From positions 744,001-808,000 of the forward strand of contig CAVVAH010000001.1 in the NCBI GenBank assembly GCA_963746175.1: a stretch of DNA of 64,000 nt, in the 5' to 3' direction. A program made the position numbers and the translations under genes. Below the pieces are notes generated by a model. It had not been told where the DNA came from. It was given only the letters and a program-made list of their open reading frames with translations, and searched no databases. Each line of letters begins with the position of its first letter. Position 1 is the first letter of the stretch. This stretch comes from CAVVAH01 sp963746175. GTDB taxonomy: Bacteria; Actinomycetota; Actinomycetes; JACCUZ01. Below, in pieces: positions 8,305-17,212 of this stretch.

Positions 8305-11112
8305 TCAGTCGCGCAGGAGCGACCGGAGGACGTACTGCATGATCCCGCCGTGCCGGTAGTAGTCGGCCTCCCCCGGGGTGTCGATCCGCAGCCGGGCGGA
8401 GAACTCGGTCGCCCCGGCACGCACCGTGACCTCACCGGGCGACGCCCCGTCGTTGAGCGCGGTCACCCCGGTGATGGTGAACTCCTCCTCGCCGGTCAGG
8501 CCGAGCGACTCGGCCGACTCGCCGTCGCGGTACTGCAGCGGCAGGACTCCCATCCCGATGAGGTTCGAACGGTGGATCCGCTCGTAGGACTCGGCGATGA
8601 CTGCCCGGACGCCGAGCAGGGCGGTGCCCTTGGCGGCCCAGTCCCGCGACGAGCCCGAGCCGTACTCCTTGCCCGCGAGGATCACCAGCGGCGTGCCGGC
8701 CGCGGCGTAGCCCTGCGCCGCGTCGTAGATCGTCGTGACCTCGCCACCCGCCGTGAAGTCGCGGGTGAACCCGCCCTCGGTGCCCGGCGCCAGCTGGTTC
8801 CGCAGCCGGATGTTGGCGAACGTGCCGCGGATCATCACCTCGTGGTTGCCGCGCCGCGACCCGTAGGAGTTGAAGTCGCGGCGCTCGACGCCGTGCTCCT
8901 GCAGGTAGGCACCGGCCGGCGAGTCGGCCTTGATCGAGCCTGCCGGGGAGATGTGGTCGGTGGTGACGGAGTCGCCCAGCACGGCGAGCACCCGGGCGCT
9001 CTCGATGTCCGTGACGGGCTCCGGGTCGGCCGGCATGCCCTCGAAGTACGGCGGCTTGCGGACGTACGTCGACTCGGGGTCCCACTCGAAGGTGCTGCCC
9101 GTCGGCGTCGGGAGGTTCTGCCAGGTGTCGTCGCCCGCGAAGACGTCGGCGTAGTCCCGGCTGAACATCTCCGAGCGCACGGCTGAGTCGACGACCTCCT
9201 GGATCTCCTGGCTGGACGGCCAGATGTCCTTGAGGAGCACGTCGTTGCCGTCCTGGTCCTGGCCCAGCGGCTCGGTCGTGATGTCGATGTCCATCGACCC
9301 GGCGAGCGCGTAGGCGACGACGAGCGGCGGCGACATGAGGTAGTTCATCTTCACGTCGGGGTTGATCCGGCCCTCGAAGTTGCGGTTGCCGGAGAGCACC
9401 GACACCGCCGCGAGGTCGTTGTCGTTGACGCCCTTGCTGATCGGGTCCTGCAGCGGGCCGGAGTTGCCGATGCAGGTCGTGCACCCGTAGCCGACGAGGT
9501 TGAACCCGAGCTTGTCGAGGTACGGCGTGAGGCCGGCCCGCTCGTAGTAGTCCATGACGACCTTGGAGCCGGGCGCGAGCGTGGTCTTGACCCACGGCTT
9601 GCGGGACAGGCCCTTCTCGACCGCCTTCTTGGCCAGCAGCGCCGCGCCGATCATCACCGACGGGTTCGAGGTGTTGGTGCACGACGTGATGGCCGCGATC
9701 ACCACGTGCCCGTGGTCGATCTCGAACTCCTGGCCGTCGAGCGACACCCGCGCCGGGTTCGACGGGCGGCCCTCGGCTGCGTGCGCGGGCGCTCCGTGCG
9801 GGGCGCCGGACGCGCCGTTGCCACTGCCGACCGCGGGCGAGTCGCTGGCCGGGAACGACTCCGCCGACCCTTCGTCCACGGTCGACTGCACGCCGTCGCC
9901 CTCCCCGGCGTACGCGCCGAGCGCCTCGCGGAAGCTGTCCTTGGCATCGGCGAGAGACACCCGGTCCTGCGGGCGCTTCGGCCCGGCGATCGACGGCACG
10001 ACGGTCGAGAGGTCGAGCTCGATGGTCTCGCTGTACGCCGGTTCCGTTGCCGGGTCGTGCCAGAGGCCCTGCTCCTTGGCGTACGCCTCGACCAGCGCCA
10101 CCTGCTGGTCGTCACGGCCGGTCATCCGGAGGTAACGCACGGTCTCGTCGTCGATCGGGAAGATCGCGACCGTGGAGCCGTACTCCGGACTCATGTTGCC
10201 GATCGTGGCCCGGTTGGCCAGCGGCACCGCGGAGACCCCCTGGCCGTAGAACTCGACGAACTTGCCGACGACGCCGTGCTTGCGCAACATCTCGGTGATC
10301 GTGAGCACCAGGTCCGTCGCGGTGGCCCCCTCCGGCAGCTCGCCCGCCAGCTTGAAGCCGACGACCTTCGGGATGAGCATCGACACCGGCTGGCCGAGCA
10401 TGGCCGCCTCCGCCTCGATGCCGCCGACGCCCCAGCCGAGCACCCCGAGGCCGTTGACCATGGTGGTGTGCGAGTCGGTGCCGACCAGCGTGTCCGGGTA
10501 GGCAATCAACGACTTGCCGTCGCTTCGACTGAAGACCACGCGGGCGAGGTACTCGATGTTGACCTGGTGCACGATCCCCGTGCCGGGCGGCACGACCTTG
10601 AAGTCGTCGAACGCGGTCTGGCCCCAGCGCAGGAACTGGTAGCGCTCCGTGTTGCGCTCGTACTCCAGCTCGACGTTGCGAGCGAACGAGTCGGGGGCGC
10701 CGAAGAGGTCGGCGATCACCGAGTGGTCGATGACGAGCTCTGCGGGGGCGAGCGGGTTGATGCGCTCCGGCTTGCCGCCGAGCTCGAGGACCGCCTCGCG
10801 CATGGTGGCCAGGTCGACGACGCAGGGCACCCCGGTGAAGTCCTGCATGACGACGCGTGCGGGGGTGAACTGGATCTCGGTGTCCGGCTCGGCACCCGGG
10901 TCCCACGCCGCGACCGCCCGCACGTGGTCGGCGGTGATGTTCGCGCCGTCCTCGGTGCGGAGCAGGTTCTCCAGGAGGATCTTCAGGGAGTACGGGAGGC
11001 GCTCGCTCCCCTCGACCTTGTCCAGGCGGTAGATCTCGTACGACGAGCCACCCACCTCCAGCGTCGCCCTGCTGCCGAAGCTGTCGATGCTCCCAGCCGT
11101 CTCGTTCGCCAC
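8305..11112 (-). CDS. acnA: aconitate hydratase
   Basis: TCA-cycle enzyme isomerising citrate and isocitrate through a [4Fe-4S] cluster. The GTG at 11112 is preferred because GAGGAGG precedes it at good spacing; an upstream in-frame ATG at 11190 lacks this. The 935-aa protein has ITSCTNTSNPSV and GYGCTTCIGNSG (cluster cysteines), GTDSHTTMVNGLG and the swivel-domain motif GSGSSRDWAAKG. A low-complexity insert at about residues 420-475 is common in actinobacterial aconitases. It is divergent from a thioesterase gene, with a 24-bp palindrome between them. Confidence 0.97.
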   Translation of the reverse strand: MANETAGSIDSFGSRATLEVGGSSYEIYRLDKVEGSERLPYSLKILLENLLRTEDGANITADHVRAVAAWDPGAEPDTEIQFTPARVVMQDFTGVPCVVDLATMREAVLELGGKPERINPLAPAELVIDHSVIADLFGAPDSFARNVELEYERNTERYQFLRWGQTAFDDFKVVPPGTGIVHQVNIEYLARVVFSRSDGKSLIAYPDTLVGTDSHTTMVNGLGVLGWGVGGIEAEAAMLGQPVSMLIPKVVGFKLAGELPEGATATDLVLTITEMLRKHGVVGKFVEFYGQGVSAVPLANRATIGNMSPEYGSTVAIFPIDDETVRYLRMTGRDDQQVALVEAYAKEQGLWHDPATEPAYSETIELDLSTVVPSIAGPKRPQDRVSLADAKDSFREALGAYAGEGDGVQSTVDEGSAESFPASDSPAVGSGNGASGAPHGAPAHAAEGRPSNPARVSLDGQEFEIDHGHVVIAAITSCTNTSNPSVMIGAALLAKKAVEKGLSRKPWVKTTLAPGSKVVMDYYERAGLTPYLDKLGFNLVGYGCTTCIGNSGPLQDPISKGVNDNDLAAVSVLSGNRNFEGRINPDVKMNYLMSPPLVVAYALAGSMDIDITTEPLGQDQDGNDVLLKDIWPSSQEIQEVVDSAVRSEMFSRDYADVFAGDDTWQNLPTPTGSTFEWDPESTYVRKPPYFEGMPADPEPVTDIESARVLAVLGDSVTTDHISPAGSIKADSPAGAYLQEHGVERRDFNSYGSRRGNHEVMIRGTFANIRLRNQLAPGTEGGFTRDFTAGGEVTTIYDAAQGYAAAGTPLVILAGKEYGSGSSRDWAAKGTALLGVRAVIAESYERIHRSNLIGMGVLPLQYRDGESAESLGLTGEEEFTITGVTALNDGASPGEVTVRAGATEFSARLRIDTPGEADYYRHGGIMQYVLRSLLRD

Positions 11113-11189
11113 GAGGGCCTCCTCTCGTCGTCCACCACTGGCAGCCATCCTGCCCCCGAGCGGGCGTCCCGCCGCATCCGGTGCCTGCA

Positions 11190-11213
11190 AGATATCTCGA
11201 CGTCAAGATATCT
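11190..11213. promoter_or_regulatory. 24-bp palindrome in the acnA/thioesterase divergent promoter
   Basis: Two AGATATCT half-sites flank a central GACGTC (11190-11213); only one symmetric base pair departs from a perfect palindrome. It lies 78 bp upstream of acnA and 57 bp upstream of the divergent thioesterase gene. A dimeric repressor or activator site is likely; which regulator binds is unknown, although aconitase genes of several actinobacteria have their own TetR-type repressor. Confidence 0.5.
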
Positions 11214-11269
11214 GTCCAGCGATCCTGCCCCGGCACGCGCCACGTCCTGGCCGGGAGAGGATCGGGGCC

Positions 11270-11692
11270 GTGCCCACCGAGCCCGAAGACGTCCGTTCCA
11301 GCCTCGACCGCCAGTCGTTCATGGCCCTCCTGGGCGCGACCGCGACCCTGGTGGAGAGCGGTCACGTCCAGATCGAGGTGCCCTACCGCGCCGACCTGTG
11401 CCAGCAGAACGGCTTCCTGCATGCCGGGGTCCTCACCTCCGTCGCCGACTCCGCGTGCGGCTACGCCGCGCTGACTCTCATGCCCGCCGGCAGCGACGTG
11501 CTGTCCGTGGAGTTCAAGGTCAACCTGCTGGCTCCGGCGCGCGGCGACCGCGTCGTCGCGGACGCCCGGGTCGTGCGCAGCGGCCGCACGCTGACCGTCT
11601 GCCAGGCGGAGGTCCATGCGGTCGAGGCCGGCCGGCCCGACGTCACGGTGGCGCTGATGCAGGCCACGATGATCGCCCGGCCGGGTCGCTGA
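11270..11692 (+). CDS. PaaI-family hotdog thioesterase
   Basis: 140-aa single hotdog domain of the PaaI/YigI type that would hydrolyse an acyl- or aryl-CoA thioester. The GTG at 11270 has GGGAGAGG upstream. The family signature NGFLHAGVLTSVADSACGYAA contains the HGG-like loop and catalytic acid region (shown as NGFLHAG and ADSACG). The strand core SVEFKVNLLAPARGDRVVA is typical. It is transcribed away from acnA and shares its palindromic promoter region, but a functional link with aconitase is not evident. Substrate unknown. Confidence 0.8.
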   Translation: MPTEPEDVRSSLDRQSFMALLGATATLVESGHVQIEVPYRADLCQQNGFLHAGVLTSVADSACGYAALTLMPAGSDVLSVEFKVNLLAPARGDRVVADARVVRSGRTLTVCQAEVHAVEAGRPDVTVALMQATMIARPGR

Positions 11693-11804
11693 CGGTACGT
11701 CCCTCGGGTCCCGTACCAGCAGACGGTCAAGGGTCGGTTCCGGACCGCTCGAGCGAGCGGTCACGCCCCTCCCCCGCGTCGCGGTCCGGGCGTACGCTCC
11801 AGCC

Positions 11805-12095
11805 GTGGCCACGGTCTCGAGGCCTCGGTCGGGGCGAGACAACCTCCAGTACTTCGCCGACCTGCAGCGCCAGGTCGCCGAGCGGGTCGCGCCGCTGCGC
11901 ACCCGCGAACGACAGCGGTACCTTGCCCGCCTGCGCCGGGTCCTGGTCCGGGCCCTCCTCGTGCTGCTGCCACTGCTCGTCGCACTGCTCGTCGCCGTCG
12001 ACGCCGGAGGCAGCCGCACCTGGGTCGGTGACCGCTGGCAGGACCTGACCCGGTCGGCGACGACCGGCGACCAGCAGTCGCCGGGCTCGCCCTAG
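11805..12095 (+). CDS. hypothetical single-pass membrane protein
   Basis: 96-aa frame from a GTG. Residues 1-45 are a charged helical segment (DNLQYFADLQRQVAERVAP), followed by one hydrophobic helix at about 46-66 and a short outer tail. Its stop overlaps the stop of the convergent 170-aa gene by four bases. The amphipathic N-terminus and clean transmembrane segment support a real gene; the family is not recognised. Confidence 0.55.
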   Translation: MATVSRPRSGRDNLQYFADLQRQVAERVAPLRTRERQRYLARLRRVLVRALLVLLPLLVALLVAVDAGGSRTWVGDRWQDLTRSATTGDQQSPGSP

Positions 12096-12604
12096 CCGGG
12101 CTGGGCGACGCGGGTCTGGTTCTCGAGGTACGCCGGCCAGGAGACGGCCGGCCGGCCCTGCGACTGCTCGATGAACTGGTCCAGGAACCACCGGCGGTAG
12201 GTCACCAGCGGCGCCGGCGTCGCGAGCGTGAGCAGCAGCCTGCCCTCCCGGCAGTACTCGTCGACCTCGTCGAGGATGTCCCCGAGGCTCGCCGCGGCCG
12301 GCCCGACCGAGGCCGGCACGCGGTAGACGAGGTCGACGGTGCTGTCCCCCGCGGCCAGTGCGGCGGCGAGCTGCTGCTCCTGCTCGGCCGTGAACACGGA
12401 GTACCGCGCGTTCAACGCGGTCACCAGCTCGACGAAGCGCAGCGGCAGCTCGGGCGCGCCGTCGGTCTGCTGGTGCAGCCGCTCGGCGATCAGCACCAGC
12501 TCGCGGGTCAGCTCGTCGCCGTGCTGCTGCGCCGCGGTCTGCACGTCGAGCGGCAGCAGGTCGAGCCGGACGGTGACCAGCTCGTCGTCGGCGAGCGCGC
12601 TCAT
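12092..12604 (-). CDS. hypothetical protein, partner of the upstream ATPase-domain protein
   Basis: 170-aa soluble, mainly helical protein (ATG at 12604) whose start overlaps the stop of the preceding HATPase gene by ATGA. A helical first half includes DELTRELVLIAERLHQQ; the second contains YRVPASVGPAAASLGDILDEVDEYCREG and an aromatic TYRRWFLDQFIEQ. I do not recognise a catalytic motif. Pairing with an anti-sigma-like ATPase suggests a signalling partner; this is inference from operon structure. Confidence 0.65.
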   Translation of the reverse strand: MSALADDELVTVRLDLLPLDVQTAAQQHGDELTRELVLIAERLHQQTDGAPELPLRFVELVTALNARYSVFTAEQEQQLAAALAAGDSTVDLVYRVPASVGPAAASLGDILDEVDEYCREGRLLLTLATPAPLVTYRRWFLDQFIEQSQGRPAVSWPAYLENQTRVAQPG

Positions 12605-13119
12605 GCCGCTCTCCGCAGCGACGCGCGCACGCCGGACGACCCGCTGTCGCGGCGCAGCAGCCTGGTCCCGCCGCCGCCCGGCAGCCGGCGTACGTGCGAG
12701 GTCCCGGACGCGTCGTCGAGGACGCCGTCCGGCGCGACCCGGCACCAGACGGTCTTGCCGGTCGGGCTGGACTCCACCCCCCAGGCCGTGCTCAGCGCCT
12801 CGACGAGAGCGATGCCGCGACCGGTGGTGGCGTCCGGGCCGTAGTGACGGTGCTGCGGCAGTGCGGGCGAGGAGTCGGTCACCTCGACGAGCAGTGCCTC
12901 CTGCTCGAGCACGAGGTGGACCGAGTAGGCGCTGCGGGCATGCAGCGCCGCGTTGGTCGCCAGCTCGGTCAGAACCTGCGGGCCACCGAGGTCGTAGTCG
13001 CCGATGCCCCAGGCGGCGAGCGAGCGGCGCAGGAACCGCCGGGCATCACCGATCGAGGAGAGCTCGGCAGGCAAGGTCAAGGACGCCTCGGGCACGGCGT
13101 CAGCGTAAGCCCCGGCCAC
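12601..13119 (-). CDS. RsbW-like ATP-binding anti-sigma/serine kinase domain protein
   Basis: 172-aa HATPase_c_2 protein of the RsbW/SpoIIAB class. The N-box is LTELATNAALHA, followed by VEVTDSSP and the glycine box GRGIALVEALS, with GKTVWCRV closing the fold. An Arg/Gly-rich tail of about 35 residues is extra. It starts at the ATG 13119 (20-bp overlap with the RNA methyltransferase stop) or at a GTG at 13095. Such proteins sequester a sigma factor or phosphorylate an anti-anti-sigma factor; the PP2C phosphatase at 62.3-63.8 kb belongs to the matching class. No sigma factor is adjacent. Confidence 0.75.
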   Translation of the reverse strand: MAGAYADAVPEASLTLPAELSSIGDARRFLRRSLAAWGIGDYDLGGPQVLTELATNAALHARSAYSVHLVLEQEALLVEVTDSSPALPQHRHYGPDATTGRGIALVEALSTAWGVESSPTGKTVWCRVAPDGVLDDASGTSHVRRLPGGGGTRLLRRDSGSSGVRASLRRAA

Positions 13120-14296
13120 CAGTCGGCGCGAGGAGCGCCACGCACTCGACGTGGTGCGTCATCGGGAAGAGGTCGAAGGCCCGGATCGTGTCCAGCCGGT
13201 AGGCGCGGTCGCCGAACCATCGCAGGTCCCGGGCCAGCGCCGCCGGGTCGCAGGCGACGTACGCGATGCGCCGCGCACCGACCCCGGAGATGAGGTCGAC
13301 CACGGCCTTGCCGGCGCCGGACCTGGGCGGGTCCAGGACGACCACGTCGGCGGTACGCAGGTGCAGCCGGCGCAGGACGTGGTCGACCCGGCCGCGCTCG
13401 ACGCGCACCTGCGGCCGGCCGGCCAGGTTGTGCCGGGCGTCCTCGACCGCCACCCGGTCGGCCTCGACGCAGGTCACCCGCCCGGTCGCCCCGACGCGGT
13501 CGGCGAGCGACGCGGCGAAGAGGCCGACGCCGGCGTAGAGGTCCAGCGCGGTCTCGCCGGTCCGCGGCTCGAGCCCGTCGAGGACGACACCGAGCAGCGT
13601 CCCGGCGGCACCGGGGTGCACCTGCCAGAAGCCGCCGCCGGTGACCCGGAAGTCGTGCTCGCCGACCGTCTCGGTCAGCGCACCGGGACCGCGGCCGTCC
13701 GGCAGCACCAGGGTCCCGCCCCGGGTGGTGGAGACCGCGACCTCGACGCTCGCGACGCCCGGCCACGACCGCCCGGTGACCCCGGCGGCGTCGACGTCGG
13801 GGTGCGCGATCCGGCAGTGGTCGACCGGGACCACCTCGTGCGAGCGGTGCCGGCGCAGGCCGGCCCGGCCGTCGTCGCCGACCGCCCACTGCACGCGGGT
13901 CCGCCAGCCGAGTCCGTCGTCGTCGCCGGGCACCGGCTCGACCTCGACGTCGACCTCGAGGCCGGCCAGCCGGGACAGCTGCTCGCGGACGACGGCGGTC
14001 TTGAGCGCGCGCTGCGCCGGCAGGCTGGCGTGCTGCAGGTCGCAGCCGCCGCACCTGCCCGGTCCGGCCCAGGGGCACGGCGGGACCACGCGGTCCGCCG
14101 ACGGCTCCAGCACCTCGACGGCGTCGGCGCGCCAGAACTTCGAGGCGTAGTGGCCGTCCGTGACGACCGCACGCACCCGCTCCCCCGGCAGCGCGTGCCG
14201 GACGAACACCACCCGGCCCTCGTGCCGGGCCACGCAGTGCCCTCCGTGGGCGACCGGGCCGACGGTCAGCTCGACCTCGTGCCCGAGGGCGGTCAC
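13100..14296 (-). CDS. TRAM-domain class I RNA methyltransferase (RumA/TrmA-like)
   Basis: 398-aa m5U-type RNA methyltransferase. An N-terminal TRAM RNA-binding domain (about 1-65, HEVELTVGPVAHGGHCVARHE) is followed by a cysteine cluster with CGGC and the SAM-binding motif LDLYAGVGLFAA. LDPPRSG and YVACDPAALARDL hold the catalytic nucleophile and FDLFPMTHHVE ends the fold. It would methylate a uridine in rRNA or tRNA; the target cannot be told. It overlaps the downstream ATPase gene and starts 18 bp after the KimA-type permease stop, so these four minus-strand genes probably form one transcript. Confidence 0.88.
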   Translation of the reverse strand: MTALGHEVELTVGPVAHGGHCVARHEGRVVFVRHALPGERVRAVVTDGHYASKFWRADAVEVLEPSADRVVPPCPWAGPGRCGGCDLQHASLPAQRALKTAVVREQLSRLAGLEVDVEVEPVPGDDDGLGWRTRVQWAVGDDGRAGLRRHRSHEVVPVDHCRIAHPDVDAAGVTGRSWPGVASVEVAVSTTRGGTLVLPDGRGPGALTETVGEHDFRVTGGGFWQVHPGAAGTLLGVVLDGLEPRTGETALDLYAGVGLFAASLADRVGATGRVTCVEADRVAVEDARHNLAGRPQVRVERGRVDHVLRRLHLRTADVVVLDPPRSGAGKAVVDLISGVGARRIAYVACDPAALARDLRWFGDRAYRLDTIRAFDLFPMTHHVECVALLAPTGGRGLR

Positions 14297-14313
14297 CGGT
14301 GTCTCGTCGGCAC

Positions 14314-16362
14314 TCAGGACAGGCCCCGGCCGCGGCCGAGATCACCGCGGCGGGCAGCACCGGGCGCGCTGCCCTCGACCCGGTCGGCCAGCGCCTCGGA
14401 GCTCTTGAGCTGCCACGGGACGCTGGTGACCATCACGCCGGGAGTGAAGAGCAGCCGGCCCTTCAGCCGCAGCGCGCTCTGGTTGTGGAGCAGGTGCTCC
14501 CACCAGTGCCCGACGACGTACTCCGGGATGAGCACGGTGACGAGGTCGCGCGGGCTGCCCCGGCGCACGGTGCGGACGTACTCGATGACCGGGTCCGTCA
14601 CCTCGCGGAACGGGGAGTCGAGGACCTTGAGCGGCACCGGGATCGCCCGGCGGTCCCACTCCTGCTGGAGGGCCCGGGTCTCCTCCGGGTCGACGCTGAC
14701 GGTGATGGCCTCGAGGGTGGTCGGCCGCATCGCCCGCGCGTACGCGACGGCACGCATCGTCGGCTTGTGGATCTTGGAGACCAGCACGATGGCGTGGGTC
14801 CGCGACGGCAGGACGGTGTCCTCACCCTCCTCGACCACGAGCTCCCGGGCGACGCTGGTGTAGTGCCGGTGGATGCCCTTCATCAGCGCGAAGAGGACGA
14901 TCATCGCGGCGATCGCGATCCACGCGCCCAGCAGGAACTTGGTGATGAGGACCACCACGAGGACGACGGCCGTGACCGACAGCCCGACGCCGTTGATGAC
15001 CCGGCTGCGCTGCATCCGGGCCCTCTTCGCGGCGTCGCGCTCGGTGCGCAGCAGCCGGGTCCAGTGCCGGACCATGCCGGTCTGGCTCAGCGTGAAGGAC
15101 ACGAAGACCCCGACGATGTAGAGCTGGATCAGCCGGGTCACCTCGGCGTTGAACGACACGATCAGCACGATCGCGAAGGCGGCGAGGATGATGATGCCGT
15201 TGCTGTACGCCAGCCGGTCGCCGCGGGTGTGCAGCTGGCGCGGCAGGTACCGGTCCTGCGCGAGGATCGACCCCAGCACGGGGAAGCCGTTGAACGCCGT
15301 GTTCGCCGCCAGCACGAGGATCAGGCCCGTGACCGTCGTCACGACGCCGGCCATCAGTGGCACGTTGTCGAAGATCCGCTTCGCCAGCTGGCCGATGACC
15401 GGGTCCTGCGCGTAGTAGTAGCCGTTGTCGAACTTCACCCCGCCGCGGAAGGCGGTGCCCGCCCCGCCGTTCAGCCGCAGCTGGTCGACGACGTTCTCGG
15501 CGTAGCGCAGCCCGAGCACCTTGGCCAGCACGATGATGCTGGTCAGCATCGTCACCGCGATCGTGCCGAGCAGCAGCAGGGTGGTCGCGGCGTTCTTGGA
15601 CTTCGGCTTCCGGAACGCGGGCACGCCGTTGCTGATCGCCTCGACACCGGTGAGCGCGGCGCAACCGGACGAGAACGCCCTCAGCAGCAGGAACGCGCCG
15701 GCCAGCCCGGCGATGCCCTGCGAGTACTGGTCCTCGGCGGCCAGGGTGAACTGCGCGCTGTCCAGGTCGTCGATCTGGCCGAACGCCAGCCGGTAGAACC
15801 CCCAGGCCGCCATCGCCAGCACGGACGCCATGAAGGCGTACGTCGGCACCGCGAACGCCGTCCCCGACTCGCGCACCCCGCGCAGGTTGGCGGCCATGAT
15901 GAGGATGACCGCCACGACGGCGACGGTCACCTCGTGCCCCTGGAGGGAGTCGATCGTCGAGGCGGCGTACTGCGCTGCGGACGAGATCGAGACCGCCACG
16001 GTGAGGACGTAGTCGACGAGCAGGGCGCTGGCGACCGTCAGGCCCGGCGTCGCCCCGAGGTTGACCGTCGCGACCTCGTAGTCACCGCCACCGCTCGGGT
16101 AGGCGTGCACGTTCTGCCGGTACGACGCGACCACCACGAGCATGACCAGGGCGACCGCGATGCCGACCTTCCAGGAGTAGGAGTAGGCGGCGAAGCCGGC
16201 GATGCCGAGGGTGAGGAACACCTCGTCCGGGGCGTAGGCGACCGAGGACAGGGCGTCGCTGGCGAAGACGGGAAGGGCGACCCGCTTGGGCAGCAGGGTC
16301 TCGCTGAGGCGGTCGCTCCGCATGGCGCGGCCGAGCAGCAGACGCTTCAGCGCGTCCGTCAT
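14314..16362 (-). CDS. APC-superfamily permease, KimA-like potassium transporter
   Basis: 682-aa membrane protein with about 12 hydrophobic helices in the first 490 residues and a soluble universal-stress-like C-terminal domain (LPSRTHAIVLVSKIHKP onward). Motifs include ASDALSSVAYAPDEVFL and AYPSGGGDYEVA, typical of the KUP/KimA potassium importer branch. The start at ATG 16362 gives the family N-terminus; an upstream in-frame start at 16440 adds an unlikely 26 residues. It is divergent from two TrkA/RCK proteins, which supports a role in potassium uptake. No c-di-AMP riboswitch could be recognised upstream. Confidence 0.85.
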   Translation of the reverse strand: MTDALKRLLLGRAMRSDRLSETLLPKRVALPVFASDALSSVAYAPDEVFLTLGIAGFAAYSYSWKVGIAVALVMLVVVASYRQNVHAYPSGGGDYEVATVNLGATPGLTVASALLVDYVLTVAVSISSAAQYAASTIDSLQGHEVTVAVVAVILIMAANLRGVRESGTAFAVPTYAFMASVLAMAAWGFYRLAFGQIDDLDSAQFTLAAEDQYSQGIAGLAGAFLLLRAFSSGCAALTGVEAISNGVPAFRKPKSKNAATTLLLLGTIAVTMLTSIIVLAKVLGLRYAENVVDQLRLNGGAGTAFRGGVKFDNGYYYAQDPVIGQLAKRIFDNVPLMAGVVTTVTGLILVLAANTAFNGFPVLGSILAQDRYLPRQLHTRGDRLAYSNGIIILAAFAIVLIVSFNAEVTRLIQLYIVGVFVSFTLSQTGMVRHWTRLLRTERDAAKRARMQRSRVINGVGLSVTAVVLVVVLITKFLLGAWIAIAAMIVLFALMKGIHRHYTSVARELVVEEGEDTVLPSRTHAIVLVSKIHKPTMRAVAYARAMRPTTLEAITVSVDPEETRALQQEWDRRAIPVPLKVLDSPFREVTDPVIEYVRTVRRGSPRDLVTVLIPEYVVGHWWEHLLHNQSALRLKGRLLFTPGVMVTSVPWQLKSSEALADRVEGSAPGAARRGDLGRGRGLS

Positions 16363-16546
16363 CTGGGGCACGTCGCACGATGCTAGGGCGTGGGGGGCGT
16401 GAGCTCGCGTCAGGCGGGGGACGATCCCCCGGACAGCCACCCGGCGTACGGCGGCACTGCGCTAGCGTTCGCCGGAGCAGTCCGCCGACCACCTGCCGGG
16501 GCAGGGTCTGCGGCCACGGCCCGGAGATCGTGCGAGAGGACCACGC

Positions 16547-17212
16547 GTGCACTTCGTCATCATGGGCTGCGGTCGCGTCGGCTCCACCCTGGCGCACATC
16601 CTCGAGTCGCAGGGCCACTCGGTCGCCGTGATCGACTCCAACGAGTCGGCCTTCCGCCGCCTCGGCACCAGCTTCACCGGCCGGCGGATCACCGGCATCG
16701 GCTTCGACCGGGACACCCTGCGCGAGGCCGGCATCGAGGAGGCCCAGGCCTTCGCGGCGGTGAGCAGCGGCGACAACTCCAACATCGTCGCCGCCCGGGT
16801 CGCCCGCGAGACGTTCGGTGTGGACAACGTGGTCGCGCGGATCTACGACCCGGGCCGGGCCGAGGTCTACCAGCGGCTCGGCATCCCCACGGTCGCGACG
16901 GTCCGGTGGACCGCCGACCAGATGATGCGCCGGCTGCTCCCCCACGGGGCCGAGCCCGAGTGGCGGGACCCCAGCGGCACCGTCAGGTTGGCCGAGGTGC
17001 ACCTCGACGACGCCTGGATCGGTGAGCGGATCAGGGCGATCGAGGTGGCCTGCGGCGCCAGGGTCGCGTTCCTCACCCGGTACGGCGAAGGACTGCTCCC
17101 GGGCGAGGACACCGTGCTGCAGGACGGCGACCTCGTCCACGTGGTCATGGTGGACGCCGATGCCGACGCGGTCGAGGCGGCCCTCCGGCACCGCTCGAGC
17201 GAGGAGCACTGA
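16547..17212 (+). CDS. TrkA-type RCK potassium transport regulator (first of pair)
   Basis: 221-aa NAD-binding regulator of a potassium channel or transporter: RCK_N domain with GCGRVGSTLA dinucleotide fold (residues 7-16) and RCK_C domain from about residue 135. GTG start at 16547 with GAGAGGA upstream. The TGA overlaps the ATG of the second TrkA protein (TGATG), so the two are translated together. The arrangement matches the ceoB-ceoC pair of mycobacteria and is divergent from the KimA-type permease. Confidence 0.9.
   Translation: MHFVIMGCGRVGSTLAHILESQGHSVAVIDSNESAFRRLGTSFTGRRITGIGFDRDTLREAGIEEAQAFAAVSSGDNSNIVAARVARETFGVDNVVARIYDPGRAEVYQRLGIPTVATVRWTADQMMRRLLPHGAEPEWRDPSGTVRLAEVHLDDAWIGERIRAIEVACGARVAFLTRYGEGLLPGEDTVLQDGDLVHVVMVDADADAVEAALRHRSSEEH

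Noticed and set aside
8062..8342. Short plus-strand frames over the 8.1 kb palindrome
   Set aside because: They read through the palindrome, lack ribosome-binding sites and overlap the acnA end.
14299..16386. A 695-codon plus-strand frame opposite the KimA-type permease
   Set aside because: Composition (His, Arg, Asp, Gln rich, no hydrophobic core) is that of an antisense shadow in GC-rich DNA; the minus strand encodes a clear transporter.
16363..16546. c-di-AMP riboswitch before the KimA-type permease
   Set aside because: The 184-bp spacer shows no recognisable ydaO-type conserved segments or pseudoknot arms.
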